Shown: positions 25,801-35,499 of the stretch, in pieces
How positions within the stretch are numbered: the first letter of the stretch is position 1
Layout: each line of letters opens with the position of its first letter
Origin: Candidatus Viridilinea mediisalina
Lineage (GTDB): Bacteria; Chloroflexota; Chloroflexia; Chloroflexales; Chloroflexaceae
Length of the DNA: 40,399 bases
Reading direction: 5' to 3'
Assembly (NCBI RefSeq): GCF_002532535.1
Contig: NZ_NQWI01000042.1
Coordinates: 1 to 40,399, forward strand
The notes under the pieces: model-generated
Seen by the model: only the letters and a program-made list of their open reading frames with translations
Told to the model about the DNA's origin: nothing
The model's database searches: none
Position numbers and translations under genes: made by a program

Positions 25801-26312
25801 TCGTAAATGGTATAAGTGGGGCCGATGGCAACTACACGCTCACTGGCCTCACCTCTGGTCAGGTGCTCACCCTGACGCCTCAGTTAGCAGGCTTTAGCTT
25901 TACGCCAGCAACCCGCACGATCAGGCTCACGGGTGATCTGCGTGGCCAGGATTTTGTGGCGACTGCTACCCATGCCTTAAGCCTGCAAACGCCTCTGGAG
26001 GGTACCCGCAGCACCGTGAACCCGCCTACCTTCCAGGGCAGTGCCCCGCCACACGCCTTGATTCGCATCTCCATGCTGACTGATGCGCCCCCCACCCAAC
26101 GCCAAACATTGGCCACTGCGGAGCAGTTGATCTGTCAAACCAGTGCAGCAGAGCAGACCGGAGCCTGGCGCTGCACCCCGGCAGAGCCCTTGCCCCACGG
26201 AGCGACCCGCATCCGCATTGTCGCTCAACACGCCGACGGAACCATCCTGGAGACCTATGAGCTCAATTTCACCATTGGTAGCGTGGTCTTTTTACCATTG
26301 GTGCAGCGTTGA
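22809..26312 (+). CDS. RCC1-repeat / carboxypeptidase-regulatory secreted protein, 3' part of the split giant gene
   Basis: After the frameshift, this frame (nominal first codon GTG at 22809; no true start is expected) encodes about 1167 residues. It finishes a CARDB-like strand, then has 15 RCC1-type repeats (about 22900-24640), each with the core CALxxDGxVRCWG; these likely form beta-propellers. Then come a carboxypeptidase-regulatory-like domain (IRGHVTDMAGARLAGVTL), a Calx-beta-like domain (LNFSQASYTVAQGSSSITVEV), a Pro/Thr linker of 13-residue repeats (25240-25620), a second regulatory-like domain interrupted in frame by a 102-bp element (25711-25812), and a C-terminal tail VVFLPLVQR. 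The RCC1 part is visibly less GC-rich than its flanks. The intact protein would be about 1770 residues, secreted and probably surface-associated. Its target is unknown. Confidence 0.85.
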   Translation: MDGRNQIVEQNKEDNLFTLADEIVPPIEPGLVQIEAGGSHTCVINAAGQLYCWGAWSTVPDDLGTVIQVSANNTNTCVLLADGSIRCWGNSYHNLRIQPPSHLNRATQISMGFDHACAVNEAGRVYCWGLHTDGRTNVPANLGSAIQVSAGGFHTCALLENGRIRCWGWLSSLTTDLLNNLDQAIQISAGGSHTCALFADDSVQCWGVGGQIDPNVPDDLSQVIQISAGAGHTCVLLADGSIRCWGANGSGQTSIPNDLGHVTQVSAGSSHTCVVIENSSLRCWGYNLHGQIDVHDNIEPVFYVKAFLDQTCTLGKYGTLRCWGWNGYRNNDVPDDLGVVTQFSMHHANTCALRADGSVRCWGWNECGQSTVPDDVNHVVQISTGADYTCALREDGNVRCWGVDSNGQITVPDDLNHVAQISTGAYHTCALREDGNVRCWGDNWSGLSTVPDDVNHVVQIQISAGGNYNCALREDGNVRCWGVDGGVLQHFPDDLGFVTQLSLGSHACALREDGSIHCWGSDTHGQSSVPDDLDRVTQISVGRNHTCALQEDGSVRCWGQDSHLFRQLNVPSNLGYVTQITTGSNHTCALQEDGNARCWGSNHEGQSTVPRDPLAIQTSTIRGHVTDMAGARLAGVTLVARGQTALSDATGAYTLTNVPQGSVTLRALLPGYNAVPEQHTFVLRGDEILDLPMHFTPLEDASIPTLNFSQASYTVAQGSSSITVEVQLSTAASGPVTVQYHATGDRAIALAGNLHFAAGETRQLITIPLNDAIFADHERSFWLTLSYAVGAQLGDQACSMITIAAHATPTATVTPTATPLPPTATVMPPTATVTPTATPLPPTATVAPTATPLPPTATVTPTATPLPPTATVTPTATPLPPTTTVTPTATPLPPTATVAPTATPLPPTATVTEIPLPPTATTTPAAISLPPTATPVPAHYSISGRITTSDGHSLAGVTLSDETHKVVIPITLEHAALSRTRKPIGTPCSAICNLQSTIVNGISGADGNYTLTGLTSGQVLTLTPQLAGFSFTPATRTIRLTGDLRGQDFVATATHALSLQTPLEGTRSTVNPPTFQGSAPPHALIRISMLTDAPPTQRQTLATAEQLICQTSAAEQTGAWRCTPAEPLPHGATRIRIVAQHADGTILETYELNFTIGSVVFLPLVQR
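25240..25560. repeat. 39-bp tandem repeat encoding a Pro/Thr linker
   Basis: About seven 39-bp units encode TATVTPTATPLPP with small variants (TATVAPT, TTTVTPT). Several are identical at DNA level. The repeat reads as a flexible, possibly glycosylated linker and could vary in copy number without breaking frame. Confidence 0.93.
25711..25812 (+). mobile_element. 102-bp TIR element, full copy A, in frame inside the secreted giant
   Basis: The ends are TACCAATTAC and GTAAATGGTA (9 of 10 bases inverted-complementary), flanked by TAA at 25708-25710 and 25813-25815. With the 3-bp duplication the insertion adds 105 bp, exactly 35 codons, so the host frame is kept. It splits the domain between ETHKVV and SGADGNYTL. 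An inner inverted pair GAACATG/CATGTTC and GCAATCT heptamers are present. It encodes no transposase. Confidence 0.9.
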
Positions 26313-26359
26313 TCGGGAGGTACGGTAGGGGCACGGTGCGCTGTTGCAAATCTGTTTGG

Positions 26360-26389
26360 TTGCCCCACAGGGTACGCCTCATGTATAAT
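26360..26389 (+). promoter_or_regulatory. Sigma70-type promoter upstream of secA
   Basis: TTGCCC (26360-26365), an 18-bp spacer, then TATAAT (26384-26389) with TG just before it. It lies about 200 bp upstream of the secA start, so the leader would contain the hairpin at 26473-26517. Confidence 0.65.
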
Positions 26390-26472
26390 GGCTGGTAGGA
26401 AGGTAAGCCCCCGCAAAACCTCTAGGGCTGCCGCCCTACAACCCGTGGTTGGGGCTACGCCTCAAATCCTCT

Positions 26473-26517
26473 TTTTTGTTGCGCTGTGGCCGCTTTGCGG
26501 CCACAGCGCAACAAAAA
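26473..26517. repeat. Perfect 21-bp hairpin in the secA leader, dispersed family copy 5
   Basis: A 21-bp perfect stem with loop TTT. The core is CTGTGGCCGC/GCGGCCACAG, the outer stem GTTGCG/CGCAAC, with a T tract left and A tract right as in other copies. An outer arm pair (GGGGCTACGCCTCA near 26451 and TGAGGCGCAAGCCCC near 26531) nests around it. Confidence 0.88.
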
Positions 26518-26587
26518 GGAGCTTTTTGAGTGAGGCGCAAGCCCCTACATAAGCTTGGATTACGCACTTCAGCGAACGGAGTTCGCA

Positions 26588-29578
<2,991 letters not shown>

Positions 29579-29621
29579 TGGGAAGGAAATGAGGAAGTAG
29601 CAAATAGGAAATAGGAACCCC

Positions 29622-31401
29622 ATGCCAATCACGATTGCCCTCCAGCGTACTGCCAGTGACCGCGCCGCTGCCCGCTTGGGCGATCAACTCCTTGCTACTT
29701 TTGAGCCCGCTGCGCTCTTGGTGGACCAGCCGCTCCCTTCGCAACGCCCCGTGCCCGCCGATCCGGTCGCCTATGGCCAACGGCTCTTTGCTGCCCTCGG
29801 CGGGCCGGCTTTCTTTGCACTCCGCCCTCGCGGCGCTGCCCCGTGCGCCCCAACTGGCCAGCCTGCTCAGCCTCCAGAGCGCCGATCCGGAACTGGCCGC
29901 CATTCCCTGGGAGTATCTGCACGATGGTAGCGATTTCCTGATCTTCAACTATCTCGTTGTGCGTGAGGTGCCCAATGCGCCGCTGCCGGAGCCACCCGCG
30001 CCGAGTTTGCCCTGGCGGCTGGTGGCGATGGGCAGTGATCCGCTCGTTGCCGAGGTGCGCGACCCGCAGACGGGCCTCTTTAGCGGCTACCAGCCCTTGC
30101 CACCGCTCAAGGTGGTGCAGGAGCTAGATCTGCTGCGTGACGATCTGCTGCGCCAGCAGCCGCCTGCGCCCATCCGCTGGCAGCGCATCGCGCCGACGCG
30201 CCAGGCGCTGATTGACGACCTAGCGACCAGTGATCCGCTGCTCTTCCACTATACCGGCCACGGCGATGTGCTCAATGGCAAGCCGCTGCTCTGCTTCGAT
30301 GACGGCACCGGCTGCATGGACGCCCGCCCGGTGGCCGACCTCGCCGCCGACCTGCGCGGCTTGACCGCCTTCGCCTTTCTCAATGCCTGCCGCACCGCCG
30401 ACAGCCGCGAGCCGGAGGCGAATCTGGCCCTGGCCCTGGTGCAGCACGGCATCCCGGCGGTACTCGGCACGCAGTACCAGGTACTCGATGAAGCGGCGGC
30501 CCATTTCGCCCGTACCTTCTATCGCTTCCTGGCCGCCGGCCACCATCCGGCCCAGGCGCTCTACCGCGCACGGCTGCAACTCAAGAACCAGTTTCGCGGC
30601 ACCGCGCAGGAGTGGGCCATCCCCGTGCTCTACCTCGCCCATGGCCATAGTTGGCAGGTGCAGCGCCCTACCCTGAGCGCACCGCTGCCGCCCCTAGAGC
30701 CGCCGCCGCCGCGCACGGCCCAACTGCGGGCGCCCGAGCAGTTGATTGGCCGCGACCGCGAACTGCTCGACCTAGCGCGCCTCTTTCTCATCGAACGGCA
30801 GCAGATCGTGACCATCCGTGGCCCAGGCGGCATGGGCAAGACCGCCCTGGTCAATGCGTTGGCCCAACGGCTGCGCTTCGCCTTCAGTGACGGCATCATC
30901 GCCCTCAGCCTCTTCCTCCCCGGCGAACACGCGCTGCTCAGTGCGGCAACGGTGCGCCGCACCCTGGCGGAACTGCTGGGCCTCCAGCACCCGGCCTTTG
31001 AGCAGCCCGAGGCTGCCGAGGCGCAGGAACTAGCCCTAGTCGAGGCGCTGCGCAGGCGTCCCCGCACCTTGCTGATCTGGGACAACTACGAGACCGTGCT
31101 CTGGCGGCTGGGGCGCAACGAGGCGGGCGCGCCCCACGAGGCCGCGTTTGACCAGGCGCAACAGCGCGAGGCTGCCGCCCTCCAGCGCCTCGTGCGCCTC
31201 TTAGCCGACCAGGGTGTCCACCTGCTCTTCACGACCCGCCAGGCACCAGTCGGGCTACCACACGAATACTTCTACCCATCCGCCGCGCAGGGCCACCAGT
31301 TGGGCGGGCTACAGCCTGATGATAGCGTGCGGCTGCTGCGCGGGCGGGTGGGCCAGCGCATCCCCAGCCAAGCCTTTCTCAAATCCAGGGCATTAGGCTA
31401 A
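29622..31401 (+). pseudogene. CHAT-protease / NB-ARC STAND protein, frameshifted and C-terminally cut
   Basis: The first ~64 codons (ATG at 29622, MPITIALQRT...) run in one frame to GGPAF. A +1 shift within the TTTCTTT run at 29810-29816 moves the rest to another frame, restored as HSALAALPRAPQ. The CHAT caspase-like protease has its His in HYTGHGD (codon 30259-30261) and Cys in FLNACRTAD (30388-30390). An NB-ARC NTPase follows, with Walker A RGPGGMGKTALVNALA and Walker B TLLIWDNYE. The frame ends soon after HQLGGLQPDDSVRLLR, where plant-type STANDs continue for hundreds of residues with winged-helix and sensor repeats. An AT-rich restriction-modification island starts about 150-200 bp further on, and a possible remnant appears at 34015. 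CHAT-STANDs are bacterial immune sensors in many genomes. Confidence 0.82.
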
Positions 31402-31613
31402 CGGTCGACGGCAGCCACGCACCGGCAGGCGTGATGAGCGCCTTTGGCTATAGGTATAGCACCACCGCTAAAAGTCGAGCCTAGCCAGGGCCACACCAGC
31501 GGCGTCAGTGCGCAAGGCACTGTTCGATTGCCTATTCTACCCAGTTATATTGGCTATTGACATCTTTGATATGATATTAGAGGCAAAGCTTGTCTTATAA
31601 AAGGGAGATTCAC
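31402..31613. other. Left boundary region of the restriction-modification island
   Basis: No gene is seen. GC-rich sequence like the STAND gene continues to about 31520, then becomes AT-rich. The exact insertion point is not marked by a visible duplication. TTGACA at 31557 has no -10 at a usable distance. Confidence 0.6.
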
Positions 31614-32624
31614 ATGTCTAATAAGCAAAGAGCCCCTCGCGACCCTAAATTACCTAAACTCCCAAAACTATTAGACCGGAAAATTTACAAAACTGGTCAA
31701 ACTCGCGGTGCCGATGATGATGAGATATTCCAAAACCGCGTAGCCCGAAATAGTACTGTATTGATTCCTTATGAATATTGGAAAAGCGCTTCGATTTATC
31801 CAGAAGGAGAAACTACATTTGAAAGAGGTTTTATCGCCCTTTTTTCGCCGGAAACATATTTTGAAACCCCCGATATTGAACAGAAGATGGCTGTAAATGG
31901 TTTGAAGTTAGGAGAAAACGCTCTAGTATTTTATGAAACTCGTTCAGACTGGCGTAATTACAATCCAGACAATTTAGGTTGGACTTATGCTAATCGTCGT
32001 TCTGCACCTCTTGACGGACAATATGTGGCGCGAGTGTCTGCAACCACAGCTATTGACGGAGGCGAAAAGATCATCAGAGGGTACACCTCTAAACCAACCA
32101 AGGGTGCTGGCATCCGAGTCTATGAATATGCAAGTTCGGTCATTATCAAGAAATGCAGATTACAGCTAGAGGCACTATTTTGGTTGTGCAAAGACGCCCT
32201 AGAGGTAGTAACTGCACAAGGAATGACCGTATCTGGTGCCACAAAGCGGAAAGAACACAACAAAAATGAGTGCATGAAGTCAACATTACTTGATATGAAC
32301 CAGTTACAAGATAAGAGGCTTGTCAGTAAAAACGGTACAACTATGTGTCCATTGTGTTTGGAGGAAATCTCAGCCGATGGTTTTTTTAATCGAGTAGCGC
32401 AAGCTGAAGGCAGAACTGTGCATGATTTGACTATAACTCAATTAAATCTTTTTCATATAGATGAATTACGACTCGGAAGATATGGTCACAAGCCATATAA
32501 TCTCGGATGGGGTCACCATCATTGCAATGTAGTTGTCAAAGACTCCGGAATCGATCAAACTTTAATTTGGATGGGACAGGTTATTGACCGAAATATTCAA
32601 GAGGGTTATACCCTTCCCAAGTAA
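31614..32624 (+). CDS. HNH-type type II restriction endonuclease (possibly BstXI-like)
   Basis: The 336-residue protein ends in a metal-binding HNH-like region: CPLC (C245, C248), LFHIDEL (H281) and LGWGHHHCNVVVKD (His301-303, Cys304, Asn305). This fits a beta-beta-alpha-metal nuclease. The rest lacks recognised domains and is presumably the DNA-recognition part. I suspect the BstXI restriction family from the C-terminal pattern but cannot prove it. The ATG at 31614 has AAGGGAG six bases upstream. It converges on the methyltransferase gene with only three bases between the two stop codons, a classic R-M layout. Base composition is far more AT-rich than the neighbouring genes, which supports recent transfer. 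Confidence 0.78.
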   Translation: MSNKQRAPRDPKLPKLPKLLDRKIYKTGQTRGADDDEIFQNRVARNSTVLIPYEYWKSASIYPEGETTFERGFIALFSPETYFETPDIEQKMAVNGLKLGENALVFYETRSDWRNYNPDNLGWTYANRRSAPLDGQYVARVSATTAIDGGEKIIRGYTSKPTKGAGIRVYEYASSVIIKKCRLQLEALFWLCKDALEVVTAQGMTVSGATKRKEHNKNECMKSTLLDMNQLQDKRLVSKNGTTMCPLCLEEISADGFFNRVAQAEGRTVHDLTITQLNLFHIDELRLGRYGHKPYNLGWGHHHCNVVVKDSGIDQTLIWMGQVIDRNIQEGYTLPK

Positions 32625-32627
32625 GGA

Positions 32628-33695
32628 TTAGTAGACTCCAGCTTCAAGTTCTAAAGGAACTTGCTTGACCTCTTCTTCTGGTATAACTGAAAGACTTCGA
32701 GTTGCGACTTTGATGTTCCAAGATATTTGTTTTGCCCATAAGGAGGAGATTTCAATTGCGACTGACCGGCGCCCAAGCCGGAGTGCTGCAAGTGCTGTAC
32801 TCCCCGATCCAGCAAAGCAATCAAGAACAATGTCTCCTGGAAATGTTGTAGCTTCTATTGCATGCTCCAAAAGAGTAGCGGGTTTTTCAGCAGGATGTTT
32901 GCCTTTATATGGGCGAACAGATGGGAAATTCCATACATCGGTAAATTCTTTAGATGCATCAATATTAAAAGGACGGATTACATCTTCATACGCAGGCATA
33001 GTGTCAATTTTGCCTGTGGACAGAAGCGCATAGCAGATTTTCTGATACTGTTCACGACTAGGGATATTTCGACCGGTCTCCCAATTTGAGACTGCTCCAC
33101 CATGATTTACTCGCCCGTATGCGCCAGTTAGCTTCGTGAGTTGATGACCGGTTAATTCTGCTTTTTGTCGAAATTCTCGCAACATGCTCCCGAAGTAGGA
33201 TCTGTGCAAATTACCCTCAGTGGCAGGCTCTGCAAATATGATACGCTCGCTATGAGCGTACCACTGTCTTAAAGCTTCCTTTTTCATTTTTTGCTTCCAG
33301 CCATCAAAACCAGGATCATTCGGTTTAGTCCATACAACTTGTGCAAGGACGTTAAACTCACGGGTAAATACCAATTCTAACCTAGCAGCCATGTCTGAGG
33401 CACAAAAGCAAAATATTGAGCCATTTGGTCGCAATACCCGCTTCCATTCCCGTATATAATTTTCCATCCAACTCAAATAATCCTGATCTGTTCTGAAAGC
33501 CTTATCTCCTAGAATATTACTTTTCTTAGTCGAATGGTAAGGTGGATCTGTAAGAATTAGCGAAACACTACTCGTAGGCATGTTTCTAATAAGTGACAAT
33601 GAGTCTCCTTCTGCTACAACGTAATCGGAAGATTCCAACACAACGTTGTCGATTAGCGCATTCTTGATATTCTGTAAATCTGTTGTGCGGCTCAT
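32628..33695 (-). CDS. Beta-class DNA methyltransferase with internal XRE-like helix-turn-helix
   Basis: The 355-residue enzyme has the catalytic motif DPPY (residues 50-53) before the AdoMet motif FAGSGST (294-300), plus KHPAEKP (266-272), giving the beta-class order of N4-cytosine or N6-adenine methyltransferases. Between them, at about residues 170-225, is an XRE-like helix-turn-helix (LREFRQKAELTGHQLTKLTG...VSNWETGRNIPS). This could be part of target recognition or an autoregulatory DNA-binding module. The start at 33695 has AGGAG five bases upstream, overlapping the end of the RHH gene. It is the presumed partner of the convergent HNH nuclease and protects its sites. AT-rich. Confidence 0.9.
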   Translation of the reverse strand: MSRTTDLQNIKNALIDNVVLESSDYVVAEGDSLSLIRNMPTSSVSLILTDPPYHSTKKSNILGDKAFRTDQDYLSWMENYIREWKRVLRPNGSIFCFCASDMAARLELVFTREFNVLAQVVWTKPNDPGFDGWKQKMKKEALRQWYAHSERIIFAEPATEGNLHRSYFGSMLREFRQKAELTGHQLTKLTGAYGRVNHGGAVSNWETGRNIPSREQYQKICYALLSTGKIDTMPAYEDVIRPFNIDASKEFTDVWNFPSVRPYKGKHPAEKPATLLEHAIEATTFPGDIVLDCFAGSGSTALAALRLGRRSVAIEISSLWAKQISWNIKVATRSLSVIPEEEVKQVPLELEAGVY

Positions 33696-33696
33696 A

Positions 33697-33897
33697 TTAC
33701 TCCTTACTGGAATGCGAGAACGTTGAAGCAAGATATTCCCTTACAGCCTCTCGAACAACCCAAGCTAGAGAGACGCGCTTGTCTACTGCGGCTTGCTCTA
33801 GTTTTTCATAATCCTCGATTGGAAAACTAATAGATGCCCGTACACTTTCTTTGTCAACTCTCTTTACAGCCTTTCTGGACTTACCTCTTGTTTTCAT
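33697..33897 (-). CDS. Ribbon-helix-helix (CopG/Arc-like) regulator
   Basis: The 66-residue basic protein has RASISFPIEDYEKLEQAAVDKRVSLAWVVREAVREYL, the pattern of an RHH DNA-binding domain (one beta strand then two helices). AGGAG precedes its ATG. It ends one base before the methyltransferase start, so both are read from one promoter at about 33922-33950. It probably acts as a controller of the R-M genes, as C-proteins do in other systems; an antitoxin-like role is an alternative, but no toxin gene is next to it. Confidence 0.82.
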   Translation of the reverse strand: MKTRGKSRKAVKRVDKESVRASISFPIEDYEKLEQAAVDKRVSLAWVVREAVREYLASTFSHSSKE

Positions 33898-33921
33898 AGT
33901 ACTCTCCTTATGTGTTACACC

Positions 33922-33950
33922 ATCTTACACCACAATGGTGAATTATGCAA
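33922..33950 (-). promoter_or_regulatory. Promoter with nested operator for the RHH-methyltransferase genes
   Basis: On the minus strand TTGCAT (33950-33945), a 17-bp spacer and TAAGAT (33927-33922). The spacer holds CACCATTGTGGTG, a perfect 5-3-5 inverted repeat (33928-33940), and TGGTGTAA occurs twice in direct repeat ten bases apart across the -10. This is a good candidate site for the RHH protein itself. Confidence 0.7.
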
Positions 33951-34014
33951 GCGTGTTCTAAAGCAACCGAACATGAAGTAGACGGCGATCTTGCCACCTA
34001 CACCCCGATAATAC

Positions 34015-34494
34015 GTGCTACTTGGCGATCATTACCCACCACCCCCCTGCTCTACGGATGCCCTGCCCGCCATGTTTAGCCAGGCGCTCCAGACCATGGA
34101 GCAGCAGATCAGCGGGCAGCCCGCCGCGCCCCCAACGCCCGCCCCCGCCCCCACAGCCGCCATGGTGGAAGCGATGCTCAGCCAGTTGAGCCCCGCGCAG
34201 CGGGCCGAGCTACAAATCATCTCCCAAGTGGCCCCGCTGCTGCAACAGGGCATCCAGTTGCTGCAACAGCCCGATCGCACCGCCGCCGAGCGCGGGTGGG
34301 CGGCGCAGGGCCTGGCGCAAGCCGCCGAGCAAGCGGCAGCGGGCGAGGCACCCGGCTCGCCCTGGTTGGCAGCGGCGGCGGCGCTGCGTCAGGTTAGCGC
34401 ATGGCTGCAAGGCACCCCCGCAGATCTCAGCCAACTCGCTGAGCCCTACCAGAGCCTCATCGCCCAGATGTTGGAAGGAAGCAACAATGAGTGA
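34015..34494 (+). CDS. Hypothetical protein, possible C-terminal remnant of the STAND gene
   Basis: From GTG at 34015 (or ATG at 34072) the frame encodes up to 159 residues, Ala/Gln/Pro-rich and helical in character, with no recognisable catalytic motif (for example MFSQALQTMEQQ, LSPAQRAELQIISQVAPLLQQG). There is no clear RBS. Base composition returns to the GC-rich style of the STAND gene on the far side of the AT-rich island. It could be the original C-terminus of the interrupted gene; that is inference. It overlaps the next gene's start by eight bases. Confidence 0.55.
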   Translation: MLLGDHYPPPPCSTDALPAMFSQALQTMEQQISGQPAAPPTPAPAPTAAMVEAMLSQLSPAQRAELQIISQVAPLLQQGIQLLQQPDRTAAERGWAAQGLAQAAEQAAAGEAPGSPWLAAAAALRQVSAWLQGTPADLSQLAEPYQSLIAQMLEGSNNE

Positions 34495-34678
34495 GACCAA
34501 CCCAAGTATCCAGTACACCTGCACCAAATGCGGCTACCCCAACGTCTGGCGGCGCGATGAGCTGCTCCAGCGCGGGCGTGAAGTCATCTACCGAGGCAAC
34601 GACGAAGCGGTCTACAGCCTACGCTGCAAAAACCCCGTCGGCTGCGATGAGCGCATGCGTGTTGCGGTGAAGCGCTGA
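34487..34678 (+). CDS. Small zinc-ribbon-like protein
   Basis: The 63-residue protein has CTKCGYPN near residue 11 and a second Cys pair in LRCKNPVGC, consistent with a one-zinc ribbon. The region is rich in Arg/Glu. GGAAG is present upstream. It overlaps the preceding frame by eight bases, so it is probably co-translated with it, which supports the idea that the STAND gene once ended here. Function unknown; nucleic-acid binding is plausible. Confidence 0.65.
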   Translation: MSETNPSIQYTCTKCGYPNVWRRDELLQRGREVIYRGNDEAVYSLRCKNPVGCDERMRVAVKR

Positions 34679-34708
34679 TACGAGTGATGAGTGACGAGTG
34701 ATGAGTGA

Positions 34709-34810
34709 TACCAATTACCCTTGAACATGCCGCATTATCAAGAACGCGAAAGCCCATTGGAATGCCATGTTCGGCAATCTGCAATCTGCAATCTACAATC
34801 GTAAATGGTA
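34709..34810 (+). mobile_element. 102-bp TIR element, full copy B, intergenic
   Basis: The ends are TACCAATTAC and GTAAATGGTA with TGA on both sides (34706-34708 and 34811-34813). The site is a GAGTGATGAGTGACGAG tandem repeat, and removing the element plus one TGA restores that repeat exactly. This is strong evidence for insertion with a 3-bp duplication. Confidence 0.93.
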
Positions 34811-35036
34811 TGACGAGCACAGAACGGTTGCTTCTGTAGCGACCAATAGGGCTTTGGGATGCCCAGGATGGCCCTCACCCCCTACCCTTTCAGGTAGAGA
34901 CTTTTTTGCTCCGCCGCGTTCTCACGCGGTTCATTGAGACCAGGCAGCACCTTTTGGTGTGTAAAGGGTTTTTGACGCGCTCCAATGAACCAAGCGCAGC
35001 GCACCTGACCTGGCAGGTGGGGCGCGTGCCGCCACC
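34811..35036. other. Spacer without recognised genes
   Basis: It holds a short CGCGTT/AACGCG-like dyad near 34918-34931 and no supported coding frame. Confidence 0.6.
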
Positions 35037-35351
35037 ATGAGGGCGTCGTTGTACGGCCTCCTCTTTGCCGTCCTGGCGCTGAGCAACCAGCCCGCCTACC
35101 TACAGCAGCCTGTCGTGCGCTGGGCCGGCTCAATCGGCGTCTGCCTCTTCTTCGGCGCACTGCTGGCCGCAATGCTCGTCGTGCTGCCACAGCGCACCAG
35201 CTACCAACGAGACAACCTCAGCGAAATGGATCAAGCCTATCGCCGCCTCCTGCAACGCAAAGCCAACCTCCTCCGCACCGCACAGTTCTGCTTCGTAATC
35301 GGGATTGGCTGCCTGGTAGCGGTGATTCTGAGCATCCTGTGGGGGAGTTGA
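35037..35351 (+). CDS. Small membrane protein, possibly effector-like
   Basis: The 104-residue product has two to three hydrophobic helices (about 5-15, 28-50 and 80-101) and a cytosolic helical hairpin between them (YQRDNLSEMDQAYRRLLQRKANLLR). The order TM-helix-Lys/Arg-TM resembles the small membrane modules (PycTM/DUF5706-like) used as effectors in bacterial immune systems; this is a resemblance only. No good RBS precedes the ATG, so the true start may be elsewhere or the gene may be a fragment. It sits just beyond the STAND/R-M region. Confidence 0.55.
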   Translation: MRASLYGLLFAVLALSNQPAYLQQPVVRWAGSIGVCLFFGALLAAMLVVLPQRTSYQRDNLSEMDQAYRRLLQRKANLLRTAQFCFVIGIGCLVAVILSILWGS

Positions 35352-35359
35352 GCCTTGCG

Positions 35360-35406
35360 TACCATTGGAGATTGCAGATTGCAGATTGGAGATTGCAGAT
35401 TATGGT
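35360..35406. repeat. Degenerate derivative of the TIR element (heptamer array)
   Basis: Starts TACCATTGGA and has GATTGCA/GATTGGA heptamers, then TATGGT. It lacks the element's centre. Confidence 0.55.
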
Positions 35407-35499
35407 GGGGCGGGCAATGCCCCTATCGTTCCGCACCGTTTATGGGCGGACAGAATGTTTGCTTCAGGGATAGAGTTTTTGAAGAGATGCAAAGAATTT

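Noticed and set aside
31557-31602. TTGACA upstream of the HNH nuclease as a promoter
   Set aside because: No -10-like hexamer lies at 16-19 bp; TATGAT is too near and TATAAA too far.
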